A DNA stretch of 64,000 bases from Liolophura sinensis (taxonomy: Eukaryota; Mollusca; Polyplacophora; Chitonida; Chitonidae). The notes beneath the pieces are model-generated. The model was given only the letters and a program-made list of their open reading frames with translations, did no database searches and had not been told where the DNA came from. Shown piece after piece: positions 47,001 through 62,000 of the stretch (position 1 is its first letter; each line of letters opens with the position of its first letter). The translations under genes and the position numbers were made by a program. Location: NCBI RefSeq assembly GCF_032854445.1, contig NC_088299.1:9667608-9731607 (forward strand), written 5' to 3'.

Positions 47001-50000
47001 AGGATATTTACTCACAAATGTATTACATTTTGGTATTTTGCGAAAAGCTTTGTACAATCCAATCTCAAAAAAAAATCCCTCACCTCCACATACTAGTTGT
47101 AGTTCTTGTACATATATAGTAATTAAAAACGTATTTTTTTTCATGCATCTGGCGTATACGTTTCTTCGTCCAGATAGAGCTTATATATCAACTTCTTAAC
47201 GCGATACATCTGTAGTTTCCAGTCCTTCGACTTCATGTCGCCTTTACCATTAGGCCTGATTTGTGCAAACTATATATGAGCACTGATATGCAATAATTTT
47301 TTCCCCAGTGGTGGAAGCCCGGTTTGCCGCTGTACAATTTAGAACTTAGGACTCAAGAGTGAGAAAAAACAACAACAACAAATAAATAAATAAATAAATA
47401 AGTAAATAAAAACGCCATGTTTTAGATGGCCATTGAGGTTCCACGCCATCCACGTATAGCACTAACCCATTACATCTTACTTGCATCATTCTATATATTA
47501 TTATATTATCTTATACGCACTACACAATGAAGTTTACGTAGGCATATAATTAGTTACATATATCTATACATCTGTATAAACTTGTCCTGTAGCTCAGTGC
47601 TATATACGTGTATAAATGTATTCTGTAAATGTATACACTCTAAAAATTCATATGTAAAATTTAACATTAAATTGTATTTTGTGTTACTGCAAAATAATAT
47701 CATGATGTGGACAGTACAATAAAAAGTATTCTTTTAGAATAGCAGAAATTTGCTATAAGCCCTGTATAGAATGTAATCTATTCTGTACGCCATCAGGGAG
47801 AAAACATGGTATTCTGTCAACCTAACAGTTTTAAGAGTGCCTGCTTGTCTGCATGCTTTAAGGACTTCAATGAAGGGCTTCAACTTAACGGAAGAAAATG
47901 TCAGTGCTGGAAGTATCGTAATCTTTTGCATTTAATATGCAAAGACACACACTACAAAAGCTAACACAAGCAACATTCATATATTAGACCACACATAGAC
48001 ATATATATATTGCAACCATATGTGCGTAACTTATACTGAAGCGTATAAGCCGGTAAGCCCATTTCGGGAAAATGATCTTTGCCCGGGTCTGTATCCGAGA
48101 CAATGATTTATTGTCACTATTTGGTAGTATTTCGTTTATTATGTAAGTTGAGAGGAAATGACATGTGTTTCAGAATAAACGGACGTGATACAAAACGCTC
48201 GAGGAAATGACTGAATAACAGTAAACACCCTTGTGTGAGGCTGTGTTTACGTAAACATTGATTATGCTACCCGGTACCTTTATATCATGTTTTCCTTTTT
48301 TTCTTTTTTCTTTTTCTCCCCTCTCTTTATTTACAGCTCGATCATTTATTAGGCCTATGTATCTTTATGTCATAGTGTTTTTTCCCCTCGTTGCTTACAG
48401 CTCGATCATTAATTGGCCTATATAGCCTACCACTATATATCAAGTGTTTCTTCCTCTCTTTGTTTAGAGTTCGATCATGGATTAGGCCTATAGGACCTGT
48501 GATAGTGTTTTTATGTTTGTTTTTTCTCTTTACAGCTCGATCATTAATAATAGGCCTATATACCTCATCTTCATTTAATCAAGCTATCGATGCCCCACAT
48601 CATCTTTGTGATATACCTCTTCATCATGTTTTTTTCTTCTCTTTGTTTAAAGTTCGGTCATTGATTAGGCCTATGAACCTGTACATCATAGTCTTCTCTT
48701 CTATTTGCTTGCAGCTCGCGGCAAATGCCGAAAACAAGGATAACGAGGCGGAGCAAAAACGCCAACACGGAAAACGTGTTAGATATGGAGAAACGATTCA
48801 GGTGAGGGCTGTAAAGGAAAAGACGATTTGAGAATTTCACTGTAACATGTGTCATGTGCGTGGGCCTGAGAATAAAAAAGGAAAAGGTTGAACAAAACTG
48901 AACTCTGTTAGGCCTACCAATTATAGGTCTATACCGGTACGCCGTATCTTGTCAACAGAATGTTGGTGAAGCCTATCCGATATCTAGATAGCATGCGGCT
49001 GTCTGAAATCTGAAACATGAGGCTGTTTGATTGTTTGATGTCATATTTTCACCCTTGACTTGTCAGACATTTTATGAGTCATAGGATAGTAATTTATTCA
49101 AATAGTTATTTTGACAAAACTATTACATGTACATGTATAATATGACATGTCCATGTGATGTATAGTACCCATGATGCACTTGGCGGGAAATGGCGAGTTA
49201 CTTTTAAACAAAACGAGTGTGTTAGCTTGAAAACTTATGATGCGGTATAATTTAGTGCCTGATTTTGTCTGGCCAATGATTTATGATGGAGCAATCAACA
49301 AACGATTTATACTCGAAAACACATTTATATTTCTAAGATTTTCAAGCTTTATAATTGAAAAGCAAAATTTTAGCACCAGGAAAAATGGAAACGATAACTT
49401 CGCCAGTTACACGGTGTTAGTTGAAAGTAACAACAACAACATACATTGTAATGACAAGACTATATTGTATCCCGGCTAAAACTGAAATAGCAGTGTGTGG
49501 CATGTTTTGTAAGGTCAAAAAAATGTTGACTATTCTTGCATCAGAAGATTTACGTATAAATAAGATAAAGCAAAGAACGGGTATATATGTATAGTAATTT
49601 ACAAATAATGTAGGCTACTGTGTAATGCAAATTTATATTTCAAAGATTTTCAAGGTTATGGTTTAGGAATGTTTTGTTTTTTTGTTTTTTTTTAGTTCAT
49701 TTATTGACATTTGGTATTGAAATCTCGTTATTGTTTCATAATCAAATCATAGGAATTTTTGTTCCTTTTTGAATCACCAAGTCACAGATTGCCATGATAC
49801 AGGAAATGTCAAGTACCTGTTGTGATGTTTGATTTTGTTTTTCATCATTTACGATAGTTAACCTGTAAATAAATTTCTTTGTTAAATGGGCAATTAAGTT
49901 TATGGTATTCATTTCAGCTCCGTCATATGTTTACTGGAAAATTTGTTCACATGAGCACAACTCATACAAGTCAACGAGACAAAAACAATCTTGTGGTAAG

Positions 50001-53000
50001 TTCAATAAATGTCTGGTCTTACAGCCAGTGAAACTGGAAACCAAGAGGTGATATATGACGGAAAATAATGAAATATTATTTACCAGGTCTGAATCTAGAA
50101 ACACATTAGTGTTCTGATCCCAAACTTTAATGGTGACATTGTGACGGTGCAGAAAGAAATTTAAAAAATGCAACTCATAATGATGCTTTCTAAGAGCTTT
50201 TCAGTAAGTTTGTGAATGAAAGAAACTTGTATGAAAATTTAACTTTTTATAGGTAAAACCGTCATATTTTTGTTTAGATTACTTGCTAGTTTTATTACGG
50301 CTTTTTTAGTTCGAGGTGCCCTAACATTTTCCAGAACTAAAATGGCTCTAGACATGGCCCTGTATAGACTGTATTCAGCAACTGGTAATCTCTGTTTACA
50401 CCATATACATTAGTTTACTGTTAACTGAATATATGTTGTTGGCAATGCATCTAATTTAGTGTGAAAATTCCTGTTCACGATTAATAATTCTGGTTATTGG
50501 TCAGTATTCCAGTTATTGGTAATAATTTCAATTCATATTAATTGTTTCATTTCACAGTAGTAAAATACATATTTGTATGTGTGTATATATTTCAGGTAAC
50601 ACTTCATGGATTCAATGCAAAGAATGCTCAGTTTAGAATTCTGCCGCGGTACAAAGTGAAGTCAGAAGGAGAAGTGGTAAGATTATATGCAATGCTTTAA
50701 TCCATTCTTATTGTTTGAGTGAGTACATATATGTTTAAGCTGTGGCACCTCTGAAAGATTTATCTTCCTGATGTTTGATTCCAGCCTGAATGATATAATG
50801 AGTCAAGTCTGGATTAATTTGTATGCTACATGTATACTGCTCACAATTTCATGGCATCAAAAGAAAAAGCAATCATTGTTGCATCTTTTTAGTTTTTCAG
50901 GGGATTTTTTTGCGCACTATTTCAGTGTGAACATGTAACTATCAAAGATCGAATGACAGAGTACATTAAAACACACTTTTTTGTTCTGAGCATAGAGAAT
51001 TAGAACCAGTCTGGCATAATTATATTTGTAAATAACAGCTGACTGAAAAGGAAGTAAGAATTCTCATCAGATCCCCTGAGAACACTCATGTGACAAAGAC
51101 ATTAGTTTCCCATATGACTTGACATTAAGTTTAGTTGACCTACTGAGATATATATAGACATAAACGATTAATTAACTCATGGTCGTTTGCTTCAAAACAC
51201 AGGCCCTGAATCACTAAATTAACAAATATAATACCTGTACAACTTTGTCAAAGATAATGGACAAAACATACCTTTCTGCATTTCCTTTGAAAGTTTTAGT
51301 AGTGAAAGAATATTGATGAAATCCCGATCATCTTCATTAATTTATCAAGACGGATTTTGTCAAATAGATGTACTTTATAAATATGGAAAGACATTAAGTT
51401 GACCTACTGAGATACGTAGACATTGCCGATTAATTAAGTCATGGTCGTTTGCTTCAAAACACAGGCCCTGAGTCGTTAAATTAACATATATAGCAAATGT
51501 GCAAGTTAGTCAAGTATGACGAAAAAAAAACCCATTTCTTTCTGCATTTTTGATCATTTTACTAGTAAAAGAGTATTGATGAAATCCCTGTCATCTTCAT
51601 TAATTTATCAAGACAGTTTATGTCAAATGTACTTTATTTCTATGGAATGTCCACTCTCCCCCGGCCAAAATAGAAAAAACTCTCTCAATGTATACACACC
51701 ATAAAACACCCTTCTTCAACATGGTTCTCATGCTAATGTATTGGTTGGTTAATAGTGTAAGACAATGGGCAGTACATTGTATATATAGATGGGCTAAACA
51801 AATTGTACTTGGTTAGGTCACTCATATAACCTACATTATGTAAATGTACACATTTGCATTATACAAGTATAAGAAGACATGGATAAACAAGCATTTTTTT
51901 TTTTTTTTAAATGCAGCATGCAAATTCCACCTGTGGTTTGTTGTGTAAGCTCTTCAAATGTTGACTCTTCCAAACCAGGTGAACTTACTTCATTATCTGT
52001 AGGTACTTGCTGTGGGCAACATGAGTAGAAACACATGTTAGTGATACAACTAAAGAGGCCTCATGGAATTACCTCTCAAATAAAGTAGATAGAAGTAATG
52101 TAACCCAGTACATTGGCAATATGAAGGCTCTAAAACACAAAAAAAGGGAGAAATTGGGTGCATTAAAGTCCACATACTGTACAGTAGTAGCATGGGCTGG
52201 TCTCCAATTTCTGGAGGATGGGAGTTGGTTCACTGGGTTCGTAATTAAACAGTCAGTTCTTAGCAGCAGCGAATATGAGATATGTTAGTTGTTGGTTTTG
52301 TCATAAATAAAAAAGGATGAAATAGTGTTGTTAAAAAAATAGTTGTAGTGATGAATTCCTACTTGCATAGTGATACATGCCAGTTAATCACATTAAGTAC
52401 TTGACCCAAGGAGTTTGTGTTGCACAATCACGTGAGCAAATTTATTACTTCTTAGCGAATTGCCAAAAAAAAAAAAAAGTATAAAAAAAAAGTAAGAGAA
52501 AACAAAGAAAAGGTTTTTGTTCAAGTTTAAACTTCAAGTATGATGATGTGTTGTTGGTTTCAGTTGAGAAGGAATGAATGATGACATTCTGACATGGCTT
52601 ACGATATTTCAGCTGTAGCAGTTTTGGGTAAAGATGTATAGAGAAAACATTTCAGCTTTATGCACACCAGGCCTGTGAATGCCTGAGTTGGCTTTCACTA
52701 ACGGCCCCTAGGTTATTGTATGTACACATTAAGTGCAGATATAATATTTTTGTAAAGAAGAAAAAAATTGAAGGCGGTGCTGTTAGTGATTTGTGACACT
52801 TTGTGAAGAGATATCATTTTTTGACCAGCTGCTTTATACGGGGCTCTGTGTGTTTGAGCTGACTTCCATGGGTCTCTAGTTACATTACAGACTTGTTAAC
52901 AGTGAACAAATGGTCAACTGAAGGAGGAATTTGGGACGACACCTGAGCCTTTAACTTGCACTCCATTCCACAACGTCACTGTGGGTGTTTGTTTTCTTTG

Positions 53001-56000
53001 GCAGTAGAATATTGCCATCATATTGACATGATCCCACATGTGCTCTGAATGGTCTCCCATACTTGAGCTCTTTGTAGCCAGGCACCTGTGGAGAATGCAC
53101 ACTGTTTTTCTTCCTTTTCTCGGGTCAAATCCCAGTTGAGAATTTTCCCCAAGAGATTTATCAACTTGCTACATACAGGAAAATCTATCTTTTCTCTTCA
53201 TGCATTTACAACTGTTTGAACATTTACACCCTTAAACTTGCATTTGCAAATGTACAGGACTTGTGAACTCTTGGTCAGTTTTCCAAATGCCCGGCCAGTT
53301 GAAGAAATTCTTCCTGGCTCTCCTAGCATTTTATCAGTGTGTATAAGCACATAGTTGTAATCCAATACAACTCATAAAATAGGTCACTCAACATAAAAAG
53401 CATATTTACAGAAAGTTTTTAGGAGGCCTTTTTTTTATTGCCATCAACAAAGAAATCTGGACGGTCTGAGACCCTGGCATTGTTTGCCTGGAGACTGTAA
53501 GTCAGGGCTGGTCACATTACTCGGTTCCTATTAGTTATTAGTTCACAAGTGGCAAGCTCAGAAAGGGGTGGAGCGGGAAGGGGGTAGAGGTCTGTTAGGG
53601 AAAGAATATGTCCAGCCATGGAGTCAACATTCCCTAAAGCTTCAGTTTGCAAATGCTGATGTTAAATGCTATCCTAACATTGCTCAGCAAAATCTACATC
53701 ATTTAAAATGTACCACATATTCGGAATGACCTTAACTATAGCCTCCAAGTAAGCGTGTTGGAGGTAAATTTAATGTTGGAAACTGATACATTTGGTCAAC
53801 AGATCTCTCAAAATCAAGTTAATGCACAACTTACCCATGACAAAAATTTGTGGTAATTTAGAGTATCTAATTTAATCTTAATTAATGATACCAGAGTTGA
53901 TCTTAATTAATGATACCAGAGTTAGGCATACCAGTATTTACTTCTAATGACAAAGGTCGACTTTCAAATATAATAAAAATTTATGTGAAATCATAAACCA
54001 TTCTGTTCGTGCATGTGATTGCATTTTTTTTTGTTTGGTTCCTTGACTGTTTGATAACATTCCACAAAAATGTACAGTGTCATGTTATATAAAAAAATAT
54101 AGTTTAGAACTTTTTTATGATATTTTGTATCCACATTAAAGCCTCTTCCTTTTCATCGGAACCTTCATCCGTGACTAAATATATGCAAATGTTTGGTTGG
54201 GGTTTTTTTTGTCACTTTTGAAAGAGGTGTTTATCAAGGAAGACAACATTTACTTAATGCATGTAGCATGATTAAAGTTCGCATGTCCTCAGCCCACTCG
54301 ATAGTTTTTAAATCACAGACATGACACATAATTGAACTATACCCTATTCATATTTTTCTATTATTATTCTACTAGCTGCTTTTAACACTGAGGGACTATA
54401 GGCATGCATGAGTGAAAGTTTGTTTTTGCATGAGGCGACAATATATAAACATGCTGGACAAACATTTAGATAGTACATATCAAAAAATAAACTTTCATAA
54501 GTTTATGTCAGTCGGCATACATCTGGGTTTGGCTCAAGCTTAATGCATGATCAACTAAGCATGTTCTGTTCTGTTTCCAGGTTCAGATATTTGACCAGAT
54601 TGTCTTTGAGAGCGTAAAGTCCCCGGGGCACTATTTTCACGCCAGTCTCCCCTACCAGATAAACTACAACACTGTAGGGTAAGTGTGACAGAGAGTGCAT
54701 ACAAAGTATCCACATGCCATGGTCATGGTGGTGAATTCATTCTGTCAGTAAAAATATATTTGTTGGCTGTAACCAGACCCAGCCTCCAAAAAAGCCAAAC
54801 ATTTTGTTGGACATTTGATTAGATTTTTTTTTCCAATGTTAATTTCTTTGAAATTCCTATTCTTTTCCTCAGCCAGAATGAAAAAAAAAAATCCTTTCCT
54901 GGCTGAGCTACATGTACACAACTTTTTCTGATAGGGTTACAGAAAATGAAGGCTGTCCTCATAATGACAAATTCTTACAAATTGCGTGTCTGTTACCATT
55001 TTTTTTTTATATATATATTTTGGATGACCTGATTCAGATGGCTGGCTTTATATGCAATAGAAAATTTTGTGAGGGCCCTCCTGGTGATTTTTCACAAGGG
55101 AGATAACTGTTTTGAGAGATCATATTTGTTTTTGATGATGTTCAATATCACCTTCAAGCTTGAAGTACATGCACGTGGCATGGACACTAATGTCAGAAGT
55201 GTCTTGAGTTGCTGAAGCTAGGTGTATTTTTAAAGTACACAGTGCATATTATAATTATTATAATCCTTGTTTTCAGTTCTGAGTTGAACTTGGGTGTGGA
55301 AAGGTCAGGTTTTACCCTGATCGGAAGCTACAGAGAAACCAGTGACCAGGAGAAATTTGTCAGGGTAAGTCATTCTTGCTGTGACATCCCTTCAGGATTT
55401 AAAATTTGATGAAAACAGCATGAAGCATTTTTTGACCAATGAAGTGCTAGAGCTTAGGAGCTGTTGACCAATCAGAGTGTCCCATCTCAAGTGTACAAGG
55501 CAGACGTGAACTCACATCATCCCAAAAAATTTGATTCAGCAATATGGCCAGTATGATCATGTGATTGACAATAAGTGCTGAAGAATTTTTTTGGATGTTC
55601 TCTTTCATAATAAAGATATTGTGAAGAGCAGGACGATGTTACTTAACACTGAACATGTGCATTTAAACACAAATTAGATGACCTATATTCATGTTCCTGT
55701 TAGGTGTAAGGTCTCATGTTTTCACAGCTTACAAATATGTGTGCTCATTCATATTTCATTTGGCTCTAGACATGCTAGGACGAAAAGGTTAATATAACCT
55801 GTGTGATCTTGGCCTGTGAAATTCATGGTATTCACCTGACACTGTAGGCAATCACAAACAGTAGGTAGGAACGCACAGGTACTGATTAAGGACACCTCTA
55901 CTATTACAACACTCTCATTGGTCCACTGTCTGATCCCTAGGGTCTGACCTTTCATCAGCTCTCCCCACCTTCCTCGCCCCATAATTGCTGTTTATTCCCT

Positions 56001-59000
56001 CATGTTTTTTTGATATGGGTCAGGATTGGTTGTGGGTGATGTTTGAGGGAACGGCACTGTTGGTGTTTGTTTATTGTCTCATCCATGTTTGTAGGGAGGC
56101 TCAGTGATCAGGCTATTCCACAAAGAACTTGAGGCGTATTTAGTTGCGGAGGGACTATTTGATGATGTGGTCACAGAAGATGGTAGGTTTTTCACATACA
56201 TTTGTATTTATTTGTCATCTCAGTCAGAATCTGCAAAGTGTAAATCTTGAATCTTGGCATTTATGAATGAGCTTGCAATTCCTGCGTTATTATTAAAGGA
56301 AAAAGCTACCTGCTTTTTGCCGTATAGCAGAAATGCACTGGCCTTTAACTCCATTTATAAGCAGCTCTAGTTAAATAAAAGCAGTACTTTTCCCGTTTTT
56401 TTTTTTCAGTCTGAAATTAATTGATTGAGAAAGTCTTGGCTTGCATTAATAACTCAGATTTCAGCTTATACTCATTAAGTCCCAGCTCAAACTCTTTCAG
56501 AGACAAGAAAAATAAAGGACAAAAATAACAAAGAATAAATCGATAAGTTAGTAAATAAATAAAACAGATACATATGTAAGCATTTTACTGCCTCATTGAG
56601 GATGAAGGTAGCTAACTTGTTTCTTTATTAATTCTGAAAAAAACTGTGGTTCTAATCTTCGTAGGCTACAGGTACATGTGTTCTAATGGATTATCATCCA
56701 GCATTGATATTTTTCTGGAAGCATTAATCCATTGAGATTATGGGACATCATCGTCGCTTTTATGGCATGTGGTTTCCCCCTTGGCTGGATTGCTTGGTTT
56801 CCTCCATCCCAAAAGCTTCACCTAGTTTAACTATCGTTTGTAGCATTCATGCAGCAGTCATTACAGGATGACACTACAAGCCGTTTATGAAACCTACTCC
56901 AGGTCAGTCCTGTGGAAAGTGCCTTATTAACCTGAATAAAGACAAAACAAAGCAAAAAACAAAAACATACTGAAATACAAGCAGTGTTATTCCAAAGAAG
57001 GCAATTATTTTATACTCAGTATTTCAGAATTTAATTATGTCGTCATTTTTCCTGATCATTACAAAATAATTTCTGTCTTTGCAGTAACAGTACAATACTA
57101 CTTGTATTTTACATGAAAATGCTTAGTCAATCCAGTGGATTTATAAAGCACTTATGTCAGAGGTAGATAAATACAAACGAAATAACACACTAATCATGTG
57201 ATTTGATTTCATAAAAATTGCTCATAAACTGGCTTTTTCTGTAGGCCCGAAAGCTGGCATGGGTGGTAAGTGATTCACATGGAGAAATGTCTCACTGGTA
57301 TTTGGTGTAGAATTTAATGTTGTATCAGGTTTGATCTATTGTACAAGATTTAGTGCACTCTGCACAGGAGGTTGACTGTCCTGCACTAGATGTGTTAAGT
57401 AGCACAGGTTGGGGGATGAACAGTTGTAGACTGCTGTAAACATAGGCAAGTCAGCATTTATTCAAATTATAAAGGTCATAATTTTGTGACTTCCAGGTTT
57501 TTATTTTGTTCATGAAAGCTTGTTCTGATAGCCTTTATGTACTTTATTTATTTCATCTTTGACATGTAAAACAAAAATGATTTTGCCAATTAACTTTTCC
57601 CAACACCCACCATCAGTAATTGTTGCATACAGTCCTTGCTCATTATTTATCTGGGAATTGCATAGAAACTTTAACAGAGAAAAAAAAATTATTTTCCCAA
57701 ATACATACATATAAAACAAACTTACCTTTAAGTGATGCACGGTTACATGCTATGGGTGCGGATCTGCTGTTTTTATATTAATATCTGTTCATTTCATTGT
57801 TGTTGTTTGAAGAATCTACCTGCTTATTGATCTGTACCTAGATATCGCCTGCATCAGAGTATTTTTTTATATGCAGTCCTGTGATTGGCAGGAACTTGTA
57901 ACAGTTTAGAATTAATATATTTGGTAATACTTTGGAGATATTAAGGTGATGGTCTAAATTTAGTTACGGTTAAGCTCATAAAATCAGCTTATCTGCTGGA
58001 TGAGGGTTGGTGTAGTGAACATAGTTGCTATCAGTGTCACTGATTTGCTGGCTAAGTCTGCACTTTATTAGCTCCCTTTAGGGGGCCAGGGCTGGCGATA
58101 TATGCAGTTTTTAAATTTAGAGGTTTCTGTTGACTATTTAAGTGATGAGATACATGTACATGTAATTGGATGTTTTTATTGTTTAAAATGATGGTTTTCG
58201 ATTTTGAATTTCTTGAAACAATTAAGCTGTGCAAAACAGTCTTTATTGTCATCTTTCATACAATGTTAATACAAGTAAGTCCGTCTTGGTGGCATTATGG
58301 CACAGCACTTCATGGATGTCTTGGATTTTGCCACAACTGAAACACCTTTGTCTTTTACTGGTTTTATCTGCACACTTATGGAATGAAAATTCTTGTCAGT
58401 ACACATCAGTTTATGTCACTATTGCCCAGGGGAAAAAATTTCAAAATGATTCATTTCATCTTGGTTAAAGATCATCTGATTAAGTAGTAACCAGTATTAA
58501 CAAGAAAGGGAACAATCTTAAAAAGGCTAAATGCACACGTTAAAATAATCTAATTTCCTAATTTGTAATGTAATTTCCTAATTTGTAATTTGTAAAAAAA
58601 AGCAGAAAAGGAGTAGATTTTTGGTTAAATAAATAATATAAATGACAAGCGTGTACAAATTAAATTATAGTAAGCACTGTGTCCTATCTGAGCCGAATCA
58701 AAATAGAAGGAAAAGAATTGGGGCCAATTTCACACGGCTAGTTTAGATTTAAGTTTAAAACCTCTTCACAATTTTGGGTTTTTGATACTGAAAGTTGAAA
58801 TTCAGACACATTTATCGGACACTGATGTGGCTAAAATTTTAATTCGCAAAGTTAAGAAATAAGCTTTAATATCATATTTTAATAAAATGAGAAATAACTT
58901 TGTGGAATGGGCCCTTGATGGCTGTCTCCGTTGTTGCGTTTCAGTTCATTTCCGTGTGCGTGTCATGGATCAGCACCGTCCTAAGACCTTATCACCCTCC

Positions 59001-62000
59001 ACCTCTGGCATCACATACTGGCAGATCGAGGCAGAGCACAGTATTATTGATGGTAACATACTACAGCAGATAACGGCATTAGAATACTGGATTTGACACC
59101 AATTTTGTCCATGAAGAAGTTACTTGTTTTACCTGATTCTGAGGGTTCTATTTATCTTTTTTATTTTATTTTTTTTTTATTTTTTATTTTTTTTTTTTAG
59201 ATTTATTTGAAAGTATTGGGGTATTGATATTTTTTTAGCCAGTGCTTTATCTGACCTTAGTAGCCCTTCTTCCACGAGGTCAGCTGGGCTGAAGTCGGAT
59301 TTGAAGACCTTTATTGAGCAGAAGTTTTTTTCTTTACAACTCTTTAAGATTCACTCCTGCTTATATTATGGGCTTGAATGCATGAATTTTAATGCAAGTA
59401 TATTAAACAGGTGATGTGTTACACTGGGAGCAGCAGATCCGCCTCAGAAATATGGTCACCAGGCAGTATTTGGGGATTGATTCCAAGATGGATGTGTCTC
59501 TCATTGCCGATGCGAACGATCCGCGCACTGTTTTCAGACTCCACTCCGTACTTAAGGTAACTTCTCCTCAAGAGGCCTCAAGTATACTGTGTTTCACCTG
59601 AGGTTAAGCTTTTTTATCGAGTGATACATTTTCCTGACTCTGATAGTGTGCTTTTGAAAGTGCGTTTTCTACAGACCAGGCATTAGGTGAAATAAGATAT
59701 CCTCCTTATAGGAATATAGATTTGACACTGATTGGCTGACAGTGGAGATTGGATTTCCTGGGTTAAAGCCCATAGTGTTGGTTACACTTTTATCATAGGG
59801 CATAGTCTGGACTTGCCAATCTCTCACACCAGCTAATCAGTGACAGTTTCGTACCCATTTAAGTATTTCATAAAACACCACTCTGGAAATAAATAAGAAA
59901 GAAAAACAACTGAAAATATATACACATATAATTTTACAATTGTAATGTGCTAGGTTAGATATTGTGGTTGCGTGGTTGCACATATACATCCACCATTCAG
60001 CCAATGCAGTTATTGTGTAAATTTCGGTGCACTTGCGCCCACAATTTTTTCTTAGTTGACCCGGCTCAAGAAATAAATAAGAAAGCAAACCACTGAAAAT
60101 ATGTATATAAACACCTTTAAATATGGATGTCCTACTCCCTATTTAGTTATGCCAAGAAATATTAATTATTCTGATATTTTGAATTTTGTATCCATACGGT
60201 TGGGTTGCTTGAATATCATTTGATGAGCATTGTGTTCTGCTGTGTCCATGTATCAGAGGCCTGTCATAAGAGTGTCCGTCAAATACATGTTGGCTGACAG
60301 TGAGGGCCTGACATTCTACCATGTCCCCTTGTTTTTCCATGTTGTGTAAACATCGTAAATTGGCTGACACCTGCCTGTATTGTTTGGTTAACTGACTGGG
60401 TGTGTTTTGCAGGAGAGAGATGAAATCCAAATGGAAAGCTATGCTCGTATTGAGCACATGCTGACAGGCTGCTGGCTTCATGCCAAAAAAGGTAGGTCTG
60501 CTATAAACTGAGACAAACCCCTCCAGCTGGTTGTTTGGAGATTCTGCTTTACATCTATGTTCAGTGGTGGTGTTTGGACAAAGTGTTATAACAGTCAAGG
60601 AGGCAGATAGATGTGTTCTTGCTGGGAAAATGAAATCTTTTGAAGTTAGCTCAATATTTACATGTAGATAAAGTTATTAAAATATTTATTACAGTGTCAA
60701 AGTTGGCTAAAGCCAGGAAAAAAAAAGAAAAGTTGTGCCTGTTATTTTTTTTAAACCATGGCAAAACATGTCCATGTGTAAAGGCATAGATGTAATTGTT
60801 TCTGGAATAAGAAATTGATGTAAGGATAAAAAAATAACATTTTTGAATACAAATAATATTGATAAAAAGTTTGACAGAAATGTCTCATTTTAGGTTTTGT
60901 CTCAAATGCTTTAATCTTTTGACTCTGTGGAGAAAATATGATAACAAATGACTGGTTCAGACAACAGTTAATTCGTTATTGTGTTTCAGACATATGTAAG
61001 TCCCAAGACAGTGAATCTCATTGCCTCAGCTGACATTTTCAGTGGAAAAGCTGTTGGGCTGATTGCGATTAGCTATGCTGATAAAATCATAAGGGCTTTT
61101 GTGTATTAACTTTCATAGTATAATATTCAGTTCTGAATAACTAGGGCCCCGTTTCAGTATTGATTGACTGTCATAAGTCATTTTGCATCATGTGTTTCAA
61201 ATCAGAAGAGGCAGGGTGCAAAGGTGAATTTCTCGCAAAGTACCAGGGTGGCAATTAAAATTGTACCGCACGAAAAAGAGGGTAGGTTGCACGTTTAAGG
61301 GAAAGGGTGCAACGCTCTTCTAAAAAGCCTATACTCCTAATAATGCCTTTAAATTGCATCGTTGCAACTGCCAGGCCGTTGACCAGTCAGGTCACGTGTT
61401 CAAATCCAGCATATGCTGCTTTGTCTGTGGCTTAAAGTCAGAAGGCTTTGTCAGGCACCTGGTCAAGGCTGGCAGTGTACTTCTGGCACTCCTGGTTCCC
61501 CAACTCACAAACCCGAATCTTGACAAAGAAGTAAAAATTTTAGAGTATGGGTTGAAACACTGACCAGGTAAATCAGTTAAAAAGTTCTTTTTCCAGATGA
61601 AGACTATGAGCGTCAACAGTTTGACGAGCAAGGCCAGCAGCGCGGGATGCGTGGTTTGCGGTGGGATGGAGCACAGGTACGCAAGGTCGCGGCCAGTAAC
61701 GAGAGTATGTACGATGATGCTTACACTATCCAAAAGGTGAGCAAAGAAGATATCGACAACTTCAACTACGTGGCTGGGATGGTGCCGTTCCTCTTCAATC
61801 TTATCCAGGAGGTAAGACGTTCGTTTTCTGTCAGTTTGTCAGTAAGTCTGTTTTGTTCAGCACGTGTGTAAGCGCTGTGAGCTCAGTCCGTCTGTAAGCT
61901 CTGTTAGCTCAATCTGTTTGAAAGCTCTGTTAGCTCAGTCTGTCAGTAAATCTGTTAGCTCAGTCCGTCTGTATGCTGTGTTAGCTCAGTCTGTCAGTAA

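Noticed and set aside
61143-61215. Another MITE end (agggccccgtttcag)
   Set aside because: No inverted partner was found downstream.
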